Shown here one piece after another: positions 25,744 through 34,235 of a stretch of DNA of 64,000 nt (position 1 is the stretch's first letter; each line of letters begins with the position of its first letter). Below the pieces are notes generated by a model. That model made no database searches, was not told the DNA's origin, and saw only the letters and a list, made by a program, of their open reading frames with translations. Location: the NCBI RefSeq assembly GCF_041052385.1, contig NZ_CP163439.1:310001-374000 (forward strand). The letters run 5' to 3'. Origin of the DNA: Streptomyces sp. R28. Lineage in GTDB: Bacteria > Actinomycetota > Actinomycetes > Streptomycetales > Streptomycetaceae. The translations under genes were made by a program, and so were the position numbers.

Positions 25744-26922
25744 CTACTGCTGCTGGTCGGCTCTGATGAAGGACTGGATCGCGGTGGCCGCGGCCCCGCG
25801 TGCCCACTCCTCGAAGGGCAGCGGGCGGATCTGTACGTCGCAGTGGGCGGCGGAGCCGAACGCGGCGGCGGCGAAGGCGTCGCGGATCTGTTCGGCGAAC
25901 AGGTCGTGGGCGGCGAGGCCCTCGCCGGAGATGATCACCCGCTCGGGGCCGAGCAGGTTGGCCACGGTGGCGATGCCCCGGCCGATCGCCTCGCCCGCGC
26001 GCGCATAGGCCTCACGCGCTCCGGCGTTCCCCCGGTGGGCCAACTCGACGGCCTCGGCGGTGTCGGTGACCTGGACGCCCGTGGTCTCGCGGATCCGCCG
26101 GACGATCGCGGCGTCCCCCGCGATCGCCTCCACGCAGCCGCGGTTGCCGCAGTGGCAGGGCGGGCCGGCCGGGTCGACGGTCACATGCCCGATCTCGCCG
26201 GCCACGCCGTGCGCTCCGGCGACCACCCGGCCGTGCACCACGAGGCCGCAGCCGATGCCCGCCCCGACCGTGACCACGGCGAAGTCGGACAGCCCCACAC
26301 CGGCGCCGAACCACTGCTCGGCGACGGTGAGGGCCCGTACGTCGTTGTCGACGGTGACCGGCAACCCGGTGGTCACGGCGGCGAGTTCGGCGAGGGGCAC
26401 GTCCCGCCACTCCAGGAACGGCGAGTAGCGGACGACGCCCGCGCCTCGGTCGACGTCGCCGGAGACGGCGATGCCGAGGCCGAGGACCGGTACGCCCAAG
26501 TCGCCTGCCTCGGCGAGCAGTTCGCCCACCAGCTCGGCGACCGAGGCCAGCACGCCCTTCGGTTCCCGGTCCCCGAGCGGCGCGTGACGGGCGACGCGGA
26601 TGCGGCAGCACAAGTCGGTGAGCACGCCGATGATCTCGTCGCCGGTCACCTTGACGCCGATGAACAGCGCCCGTCCCCCGTCGACCCGCACCGGGTTGGC
26701 GGGGCGGCCGAGTGCGGGGCGGGCCGGCTCGTCCGCGTCCTCCACCAGGTAGCCGGCCTCTATGAGGGGCCGAACCGCCTTGGTGACGGCGGCCGGGGAC
26801 AGTCCCGCCCGCCGGGCCACCTCCAGGCGGGTGAGCGGCCCGTGGGACAGGACCGTGGTGAAGATCTGCGAGGCGGCCGGCGTGTTCGCCGGGAACGTCT
26901 CGGCGCGGCGGGTCGAGGACAT
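25744..26922 (-). CDS. ROK-family transcriptional regulator
   Basis: 392 residues. The N-terminal winged helix-turn-helix (about 15-65: SHGPLTRLEVARRAGLSPAAVTKAVRPLIEAGYL) is followed by a ROK sugar-kinase-like domain. The ROK zinc motif CHCGNRGCVEA and the glycine-rich VTVGAGIGCGLV region are intact. Such proteins are usually repressors released by a sugar or sugar phosphate. It is the first gene of the leftward operon with GH27, GH95 and the SGNH esterase, so it probably represses that operon and senses a released sugar such as galactose or fucose; the ligand is inference. Confidence 0.92.
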   Translation of the reverse strand: MSSTRRAETFPANTPAASQIFTTVLSHGPLTRLEVARRAGLSPAAVTKAVRPLIEAGYLVEDADEPARPALGRPANPVRVDGGRALFIGVKVTGDEIIGVLTDLCCRIRVARHAPLGDREPKGVLASVAELVGELLAEAGDLGVPVLGLGIAVSGDVDRGAGVVRYSPFLEWRDVPLAELAAVTTGLPVTVDNDVRALTVAEQWFGAGVGLSDFAVVTVGAGIGCGLVVHGRVVAGAHGVAGEIGHVTVDPAGPPCHCGNRGCVEAIAGDAAIVRRIRETTGVQVTDTAEAVELAHRGNAGAREAYARAGEAIGRGIATVANLLGPERVIISGEGLAAHDLFAEQIRDAFAAAAFGSAAHCDVQIRPLPFEEWARGAAATAIQSFIRADQQQ

Positions 26923-26940
26923 GCCCGGAACCTAGAGCCC

Positions 26941-26960
26941 TTATTTTCCGCCGTCAATAA
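26941..26960. promoter_or_regulatory. Candidate ROK operator, TTATT-N10-AATAA
   Basis: An inverted repeat TTATT (26941-26945) and AATAA (26956-26960) with a 10-bp spacer lies 18 nt upstream of the ROK start. It is an AT-rich island in GC-rich DNA. Position and symmetry suit autorepression, but no footprint supports it. Confidence 0.45.
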
Positions 26961-27037
26961 AAGAAGCAGGATTCGCTGCAGGACTCCCTCCCGGTGATCC
27001 CCTGTCGTCCAACTGTGCGCCGTCTGTGGCGATGTGA

Positions 27038-28363
<1,326 letters not shown>

Positions 28364-28467
28364 GCAAAGCCGCACGCCGCCATCCGGGCCGGCGGGAACC
28401 CACGAGGTCCGGTGGACGTTTTCCGGACATCCCCACCGGATCTCGAAGCACCCACCAGGACGGCACG

Positions 28468-29901
28468 ATGAGCGAGTTGGTTCCCGGGGGCAATCTGCCC
28501 CTCCCGGGCGGCGGCGTGAGCGTCCGGGTGCCCGGACCCTTCGACGTGTCCGCGCTCGTCACCGACGACAGCGGCAAGGTCCGGGGCGACGCCGACTTCG
28601 TGTTCTACAACCAGCCGTCCGCCCCGGGTGCCCGGCTCCAAGGCGACACCCTGACCCTCGACCCACCGCGACTGCGCCCCGGGGCCACCCGGGTCACAGT
28701 GGTCGTCAGCCCCGCCGACCCCGGCACTCCCCTGAGCCGCCTGCCCTCCCCCACGCTCCAGGTCACCGGCCCGGGCGGCCACCCGATCGCCCGGTTCGCC
28801 CCGCCGCGCCCACGGCAGGAGACCGTGCTGCTTGTCGCGGAGATCTACCGTCGTGGCGGCGGCTGGAAGCTGCGGGCCCTGGGGCAGGGGTACGCGGACG
28901 GGCTGGCCGGGCTCGCGCGCGATTTCGGGGTCGACGTCATCGAGGACGCGACACCGTCCCCGGTCCCGGTCCCGGTCCCGTCGACACCGGTCCCGCCGTC
29001 GCCCGTCGCGCAACCCGCACCCCCACCCACCGCTCCTGCCATGCCCACCGCTCCCCCGAGGCCTACCGCACGGCCCACGATGCGGACCCTCTCCGCCGTC
29101 ACCACCCCGCACGCCCCGCTCCCCGATCGCGACGGCTTCCTGGATCTGGTCAACTCCGCCCGCACCGACGTCGGTTCGCCGCCGGTCACCCTGGACGCCC
29201 GCCTCGCCTCCGCCGCCCAGGCCCACGCCTTGGCGATGGCCTCGGCAGGACGGCTCGGCGTCGAGGGCCCGGACGGCGTCTCCGTGTACCAGCGCGTCAC
29301 CGGCGCCGGGTACGCGTATCTCACCGTCGGCGAGCACCTGGTCTCCGGCCCCCGCACACCCGCCGAGTTCGTCGCGTACTGCCTGCGCACCGACCACCCC
29401 CGCCGCACGCTGCACGACCCGGCCTTCACCCACGCCGCTCTGGCGTACGTCACGGGCGGCCGCTCGGGCGACACCTACTGGACCGCGCTGTGGGCCAGGC
29501 CGCTCACGCCGGGCGACCTGTCCCGCACGGCGGCCGAGGTCGTCGAGCTCACCAACCGGGAGCGGACCGGGGCCGGGCTGCGTCCCCTGTCCGTCGACCC
29601 CGTGCTCACCACCGCCGCGCAGGCGTACAGCGCGGACATGGCGGCCCGGGCGTTCTACTCCCACACCTCGCCCGAAGGGAGTCAGCCCTGGGACCGGGCC
29701 GCCGCCGCGGGCTCCACGCGGCGTTCGATCGGCGAGAACATAGCGTGCGGCCAGCGCTCCCCCACCGAGGTCGTGGAGGGCTGGATGAACAGTCCGGGCC
29801 ACCGCGCCAACATCCTCAAGCGCGACTTCACCCACATAGGCATCGGCTTCGCGGGCGGCGGACCGGCGGGGACGTACTGGACGCAACTCTTCGGTGCCTG
29901 A
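28468..29901 (+). CDS. TerD domain fused to two CAP (SCP-like) domains
   Basis: 477 residues from ATG 28468 (AGGA 8 nt upstream). Residues about 1-165 are a TerD-type domain: LVPGGNLPLP start, DADFVFYNQP and VLLVAEIYRRGGGWKLRALGQG are its hallmarks. A Pro-rich linker (about 167-205) leads to two CAP modules. The first (about 225-335) is degenerate, with GEHLVSG in place of GENI. The second (about 345-477) is canonical, with YSHTSPEGS, IGENIACG and WMNSPGHRANIL. There is no N-terminal signal peptide or membrane helix, although CAP proteins are normally exported. TerD proteins bind calcium and belong to the tellurite/phage-stress ter network. The combined function is unknown. Confidence 0.88.
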   Translation: MSELVPGGNLPLPGGGVSVRVPGPFDVSALVTDDSGKVRGDADFVFYNQPSAPGARLQGDTLTLDPPRLRPGATRVTVVVSPADPGTPLSRLPSPTLQVTGPGGHPIARFAPPRPRQETVLLVAEIYRRGGGWKLRALGQGYADGLAGLARDFGVDVIEDATPSPVPVPVPSTPVPPSPVAQPAPPPTAPAMPTAPPRPTARPTMRTLSAVTTPHAPLPDRDGFLDLVNSARTDVGSPPVTLDARLASAAQAHALAMASAGRLGVEGPDGVSVYQRVTGAGYAYLTVGEHLVSGPRTPAEFVAYCLRTDHPRRTLHDPAFTHAALAYVTGGRSGDTYWTALWARPLTPGDLSRTAAEVVELTNRERTGAGLRPLSVDPVLTTAAQAYSADMAARAFYSHTSPEGSQPWDRAAAAGSTRRSIGENIACGQRSPTEVVEGWMNSPGHRANILKRDFTHIGIGFAGGGPAGTYWTQLFGA

Positions 29902-29966
29902 CGGCCGCAGGACAGCGGCATGCCGCGATCTGGTCGGAACGGGACCGTCCGGGACAGGATGCCCGC

Positions 29967-30644
29967 ATGAAGGGTGACCTCTTTTCCAGCGAGCACATTG
30001 TCCAGCCCGCCTCCGTGCCGGGCATGACGGTCGAGAACGCCAAATGCATCAAGTACGCGGTGAACGGCGAGATGCACGCCCGCCAGGGCGCGATGATCGC
30101 CTACCGCGGCAACCTCCAGTTCGAGCGCAAGGGCCAGGGCGTGGGCGGCATGCTCAAGCGGGCCATGACCGGTGAGGGACTGCCGCTGATGGCGGTGCGC
30201 GGGCAGGGCGAGGCCTGGTTCGCGCACGAGGCGCAGAACTGCTTCGTCGTCGAGGTCGATCCCGGCGACGAGTTCACGGTCAACGGCCGCAACGTCCTGT
30301 GTTTCGACGCCTCGTTGTCGTACCGGATCGCGACAGTGAAGGGCGCGGGCATCGCCGGCGGTGGGCTGTTCAACAGCGTCTTCACGGGGCACGGCCGGCT
30401 GGGCCTGGTGTGCGAGGGCAACCCCCTGGTCATACCGGTCTCGCCGCAGTTCCCCGTGTTCGTCGACACCGACGCGGTGGTCGGCTGGACCGCCGGACTG
30501 CAGACCTCGCTGCATCGCTCGCAGTCCCTCGGCTCGATGCTGCGCGGCGGTTCCGGGGAGGCCGTGCAGCTGATGCTGCAGGGTCAGGGCCATGTCGTCG
30601 TTCGGCCGAGCGAGGTGACGCCGCAGAAGGCCCAGCAGCACTGA
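29967..30644 (+). CDS. AIM24 family protein (TIGR00266-like)
   Basis: 225 residues from ATG 29967 (AGGA 7 nt upstream). The sequence follows the AIM24/DUF124 pattern: CIKYAVNGEMHARQGAMIAY near the N-terminus, GGGLFNSVFTGHGRLGL in the middle and WTAGLQTSL at the end of a beta-helical or cupin-like fold. Bacterial AIM24 proteins are soluble and lack a known enzymatic role. A terminator hairpin follows about 120 nt downstream. It may share a transcript with the TerD-CAP gene (65 nt gap). Confidence 0.9.
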   Translation: MKGDLFSSEHIVQPASVPGMTVENAKCIKYAVNGEMHARQGAMIAYRGNLQFERKGQGVGGMLKRAMTGEGLPLMAVRGQGEAWFAHEAQNCFVVEVDPGDEFTVNGRNVLCFDASLSYRIATVKGAGIAGGGLFNSVFTGHGRLGLVCEGNPLVIPVSPQFPVFVDTDAVVGWTAGLQTSLHRSQSLGSMLRGGSGEAVQLMLQGQGHVVVRPSEVTPQKAQQH

Positions 30645-30764
30645 GCCCCACCGAAGGCCTCGGGTCCCGCGACGTGATGTGCGCCTCACGAGCAACCCCG
30701 CCCGCCCCGCCGGCGTCTTGATCGGCAACAGCTGAACAACATCAGGTGACCGACCTGGGATAAC

Positions 30765-30787
30765 GCCCTGGCCTTTTGGGCCGGGGC
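30765..30787. terminator. Terminator downstream of the AIM24 gene
   Basis: GCCCTGGCC (30765-30773) pairs with GGCCGGGGC (30779-30787) with one T-G wobble and a TTTTG loop, followed by TGATTTCC. It separates the AIM24 transcript from the next promoter region. Confidence 0.6.
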
Positions 30788-30801
30788 TGATTTCCGACGC
30801 A

Positions 30802-30846
30802 CTATACCCTCCATGTATACACATCACGTATAGATGCCGTGTATAC
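30802..30846. promoter_or_regulatory. Array of four TATA hexamers at exact 13-bp spacing
   Basis: CTATAC (30802), GTATAC (30815), GTATAG (30828) and GTATAC (30841) recur with start-to-start distance of exactly 13 bp. Adjacent pairs can also be read as overlapping inverted repeats TATAC-N7-GTATA. The 7-bp spacers are unrelated in sequence, so the hexamers are the conserved part. The array ends 17 nt before the TPR gene's ATG and 6 nt before its Shine-Dalgarno. It is a likely binding platform for an oligomerising regulator. Confidence 0.7.
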
Positions 30847-30863
30847 CGGATCGAGAGGAATCC

Positions 30864-31949
30864 ATGTACGGCAAGGCATTCGCCCCGGAGTATCAGGGCG
30901 CCCTGACCACGCTGTCCGTCAACTCCTCGCTGACCGACGTACTGGCCGCCGGTACCGAGCAGTTGCAGGCGGCCGAGCGGACCGGGCAGCACGGCGAGGC
31001 GGCGCGCTCGGGGCTCGCGGTCGCCGAGGCGCATCGCCGGCTGGGGCAGGTCGGGGACGCGGACCGGGCGTGGAAGGCGAGCTACCGCGCCGCCCGGGAG
31101 GCCGGCGACACCGCGGCGATGGCGTGGGCGTTGTGGAGCGGCGGCACGCTGGCCCGGCAACGCGGCGCGTTCCCGCTGGCCCGGCGGCTGCTCCAGCTCG
31201 CGGCGGACTTCGGCGAGCGCGGCGGCGACATCGTCGTACGCGGCTACTCGCTGGCCGGTCTGGCGGAGACCGGCCGGATCCAGGGCGACTACGAGGCCGT
31301 CCGCCGGCTGCACGAGCAGCTGCTGGCCGAGGCCCGGCGGCGTGGCGAGGCGCGGCACACGGTGTGGGCGCTGGAGGGCATAGCCCAGATCCATCGCAAC
31401 ACCGGGTCGTACGACACCGCGTACGCCCTGTTCGAGGAGGCGGCCGAGATCGCCGCGCGTGCCGACGACCGGCGTGGCCACGCCTGGGCTTTGCGTGGGC
31501 TCGCGGACATCGTCTCGGTGCGCGACGGCGACGCCGAGCGGGCGCTGGCCCTGCTGTCCGAGGCGGAGACGACGTGCCGTGCGATGAAGCTCTCCAGCGC
31601 GCTGGCCTACAACCACAAGATGCGCGGCAACGTCCTCTACCGCGCCGGGCGCTACGCCGAAGCCCGGGACCTGTACGAGCAGGCGCTCGCGGAGTTCCGC
31701 GCCATGAGTGAGCCGCGCGGGGAGGCGCTGTCGCGGCTGGGGCTCGCCAAGTCGCGGGCCCGGCTGGGACGCGACCGCGCCGAGACCGCCGCCGAACTGG
31801 CCGAACTGGCAGGGGTGCTGGAGCGGATCGGACTGCGGCACGCCCGGGAGATGGTGGCGCGGGCGCAGGAGGAGTTCTGCGCCATGGAGGATGCGGAAAA
31901 CCCTGCCGAGCATGCCGAGGTGGGCGCCGGGGCGGTGTCCGTACGGTGA
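30864..31949 (+). CDS. Tetratricopeptide-repeat protein
   Basis: 361 residues from ATG 30864 with GAGAGGA 4 nt upstream. An upstream ATG at 30834 lies inside the TATA array and was rejected. The protein is almost entirely helical TPR units of about 40 residues: repeated A-x-x-x-G, Y/W-A-L and G-D-Y/A patterns, for example GRYAEARDLYEQALAEFRAM near residue 275. No enzymatic motif and no HTH is visible. Its stop overlaps the polyprenyl synthetase start by 4 nt, which implies a partner role: scaffold, regulator or chaperone for the prenyl synthase. That is inference. Confidence 0.85.
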   Translation: MYGKAFAPEYQGALTTLSVNSSLTDVLAAGTEQLQAAERTGQHGEAARSGLAVAEAHRRLGQVGDADRAWKASYRAAREAGDTAAMAWALWSGGTLARQRGAFPLARRLLQLAADFGERGGDIVVRGYSLAGLAETGRIQGDYEAVRRLHEQLLAEARRRGEARHTVWALEGIAQIHRNTGSYDTAYALFEEAAEIAARADDRRGHAWALRGLADIVSVRDGDAERALALLSEAETTCRAMKLSSALAYNHKMRGNVLYRAGRYAEARDLYEQALAEFRAMSEPRGEALSRLGLAKSRARLGRDRAETAAELAELAGVLERIGLRHAREMVARAQEEFCAMEDAENPAEHAEVGAGAVSVR

Positions 31950-32977
31950 CGACGTTCCCCTCCGCAGTACAGGCGCCGGCGGACGCCCGCCAAGTCCTCG
32001 ACCGCTGCCGCGCCTTGGTGCGGCCCGCCCTGCGGGAGGCGGTGGGGCGGACGCATCCGTGGGTCGGTGAGATGGCCGCGTACTCCTTCGGCTGGTGCGA
32101 GGTGGGCGGCGCGCCGGCCGCGGCGTCCGGCGGGAAGGGCGTACGGCAGGCGCTGGCGGTTCTCGGGGCCGAGGCGTCCGGTGCGCCCGGGAGTGTCGCG
32201 GTGCCCGGGGCGGTCGCGGTGGAGCTGGTGCACGCCTTCTCCCTGCTGCACGACGACATCATGGACGACGACACGTCCAGGCGTTGCCGCCCCACCGTGT
32301 GGGCGGCGTACGGCACGGGACCGGCGGTTCTCGCCGGGGACGCGCTGTTCGCGCTCGCGGTCGAGACGCTCGCCGTGGAAGCGGCGGGCCCGCAGGCCGT
32401 ACGGCTGCTGTCGGTCGCCTTGCAGGACCTGGTGCGCGGGCAGGCGGACGACCTGCTGTTCGCCACGCGTCCCTGGACGGGACCGGAGCGGGTGCGGCCG
32501 GACGAGTACCGGACGATGGCCGAGCACAAGACGGGCTCCCTGCTGGGCTGTGCGGCCGCGCTGGGCGCTCTGCTCGGCGGTGCACCGCCCGCGACCGTCG
32601 CCGCGCTCGACCGGGCCGGCCGGCATCTGGGCATCGCCTTCCAGGTGGTCGACGATCTGCTGGGCATCTGGGGCGACCCCGCCGTCACCGGCAAGCCGGT
32701 GTACGGCGATCTGCGGGAGCACAAGAAGACGTTCCCCGTGCTGGCCGCGCTCGACTCCCCCGCCGCCGATCGTCTCAGCGCGCTCCTGGAGTCGGACGCC
32801 GACCCCGCCGAGGCGGCCGCGCTGATCGAGGAGTCGGGGGGCCGCTCGGCCGCCCTGGCGCAGGCGCGGCGCCAGGTGACCGCCGTGCAGGCGGCCCTCG
32901 CCGAGGTACCGCTGGAGGCGAGAGCCGCCGGGGAGCTGCGGGCGCTGCTCGACTTCCTCGTACGACGCGATCTGTGA
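31946..32977 (+). CDS. Polyprenyl (isoprenyl) diphosphate synthase
   Basis: 343 residues from GTG 31946, overlapping the TPR stop by 4 nt. First aspartate-rich motif DDIMD at 103-107; the second is DDLLG at 236-240, where the last Asp of DDxxD is Gly followed by IWGD. A KTG motif (residues 195-197) and a GDxxxxKKTxPV-like region (GDLREHKKTFPV) are present. It condenses IPP with an allylic diphosphate; product length cannot be read safely. The second-motif change is common in actinobacterial paralogues of this family. No terpene cyclase or phytoene synthase lies adjacent, so the pathway is unclear. Confidence 0.9.
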   Translation: MTTFPSAVQAPADARQVLDRCRALVRPALREAVGRTHPWVGEMAAYSFGWCEVGGAPAAASGGKGVRQALAVLGAEASGAPGSVAVPGAVAVELVHAFSLLHDDIMDDDTSRRCRPTVWAAYGTGPAVLAGDALFALAVETLAVEAAGPQAVRLLSVALQDLVRGQADDLLFATRPWTGPERVRPDEYRTMAEHKTGSLLGCAAALGALLGGAPPATVAALDRAGRHLGIAFQVVDDLLGIWGDPAVTGKPVYGDLREHKKTFPVLAALDSPAADRLSALLESDADPAEAAALIEESGGRSAALAQARRQVTAVQAALAEVPLEARAAGELRALLDFLVRRDL

Positions 32978-33110
32978 AGGCACAGTTCACAGCCGTACGG
33001 TGGTGAACTTCGCGTCGCCATGCCGCTCGCAGCGAAACCGAGTTGACCGGCGTCACCAGCCGCGTCAGTGTGCGAAGCGGCGTGGTCCGTCGCACCCCCA
33101 CGCCGGAAAG

Positions 33111-34079
33111 GTGACTGCCTTGATCGGGATCTCGGACGTCGAAGCCGCGGCCGACCTCATCGCCGCACACGTCGTACTCACCCCGACCGTACCCAGCCCC
33201 GGCCTGTCGGCCCTCCTCGGCGTTCCGGTCACGGCCAAACTCGAACTCCTCCAGCGCACCGGCTCGTTCAAGGCCCGCGGCGCTACGGCCAAGCTGCTGT
33301 CGCTCAGCGACACCCAGCGCGCCGCCGGGGTCGTGGCGGTCAGCGGCGGCAATCACGGAATCGCCCTGGCGATGACGGCCGCCGTCCACGATGTGAAGGC
33401 CACCGTGGTGATGCCGCGTACAGCGCCCGCCCGCTCCATCCGGATGGTCGAGGACGCCGGGGCGTCGGTGCGGCTGACGGAGGACATGGACGGCGCGTTC
33501 TCGCTCGTCACCCGGCTGCGCGACGAGGGGCTGACGCTCGTCCACCCCTTCGACGACCCCTTGGTGATCGCCGGCCAGGGCACGGTCGGGCTGGAGCTCG
33601 CCGACGACGCCGGTGACCTCACGGACGTGCTCGTCAGCGTCGGGGGCGGCGGACTCATCGCCGGCGTCGCGGTGGCGCTGCGGGCCCGACGTCCCGACGT
33701 GCGGATCTGGGGTGTGGAGACCGAGGGCGCGGAGGCCATGTCCGAGGCGCTGGCGGCGGGCGGGCCGGTGCCGGTGGCGCTGTCGTCGATCGTGTCGACG
33801 CTGAGTGCGCCGGCCGTGTCGCAACTGACGTACGACCATGTGTCCGCCCTGGTCGACGAGGTGCTCGTGGTCCCGGACCGGGAGGCGGTGCGGGGCGTGC
33901 TCGACCTCGCCGAACACGCCAAGGTGTGGGCGGAGCCGGCCGCCGGCTGTCTGCTGCCCGCGGCCCGGCGCGTGGTGGAGCGGGTCGGGGACGGCGCCCG
34001 GCTGGGGCTGGTGGTGTGCGGGGGCAACGCGACGACCGGGGACGTGCTGCGCTGGGCGACGGATTTCGGTCTGCTCTGA
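33111..34079 (+). CDS. PLP-dependent serine/threonine dehydratase family protein
   Basis: 322 residues from GTG 33111. The Schiff-base lysine is K54 in RTGSFKARGA. The PLP phosphate loop is SVGGGGLIAG, and SGGNHGIALA is the substrate-binding SGN motif. It is similar to threonine/serine ammonia-lyases and serine racemases. It lacks a C-terminal ACT domain, so it is the short catabolic type. TTG 33120 has better Shine-Dalgarno spacing (AAAGG 8 nt upstream) and may be the true start, removing three residues. It sits alone, 133 nt after the prenyl synthase. Confidence 0.88.
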   Translation: MTALIGISDVEAAADLIAAHVVLTPTVPSPGLSALLGVPVTAKLELLQRTGSFKARGATAKLLSLSDTQRAAGVVAVSGGNHGIALAMTAAVHDVKATVVMPRTAPARSIRMVEDAGASVRLTEDMDGAFSLVTRLRDEGLTLVHPFDDPLVIAGQGTVGLELADDAGDLTDVLVSVGGGGLIAGVAVALRARRPDVRIWGVETEGAEAMSEALAAGGPVPVALSSIVSTLSAPAVSQLTYDHVSALVDEVLVVPDREAVRGVLDLAEHAKVWAEPAAGCLLPAARRVVERVGDGARLGLVVCGGNATTGDVLRWATDFGLL

Positions 34080-34112
34080 AGCCCGCTGGCTCAATTTCCG
34101 TGGTTTTCCGGA

Positions 34113-34132
34113 TTCTTACTCACGCGTAAGAA
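34113..34132. promoter_or_regulatory. Palindromic hairpin upstream of the pseudokinase gene
   Basis: TTCTTAC (34113-34119) and GTAAGAA (34126-34132) form a perfect 7-bp inverted repeat with a 6-nt spacer, followed by a purine-rich A/G stretch. It lies 33 nt after the dehydratase stop and 103 nt before the next gene. It could be a weak terminator or an operator. Confidence 0.4.
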
Positions 34133-34235
34133 GCAAAGGGAAAGAAAGGCCCTTTAGTTGAGGTTTTCGTTGAACGCTTCCCGTCGCACCTCTCGTACTT
34201 CCTGTGAGAAATGAGAGCCAGGGGTTCAGCGAGGG

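Noticed and set aside
29682..31913. A leftward frame of over 700 codons across the AIM24 and TPR genes
   Set aside because: Residue composition is Arg/Gly/Pro-rich without motifs, it crosses a terminator and promoter array, and the + strand genes have clear starts and families.
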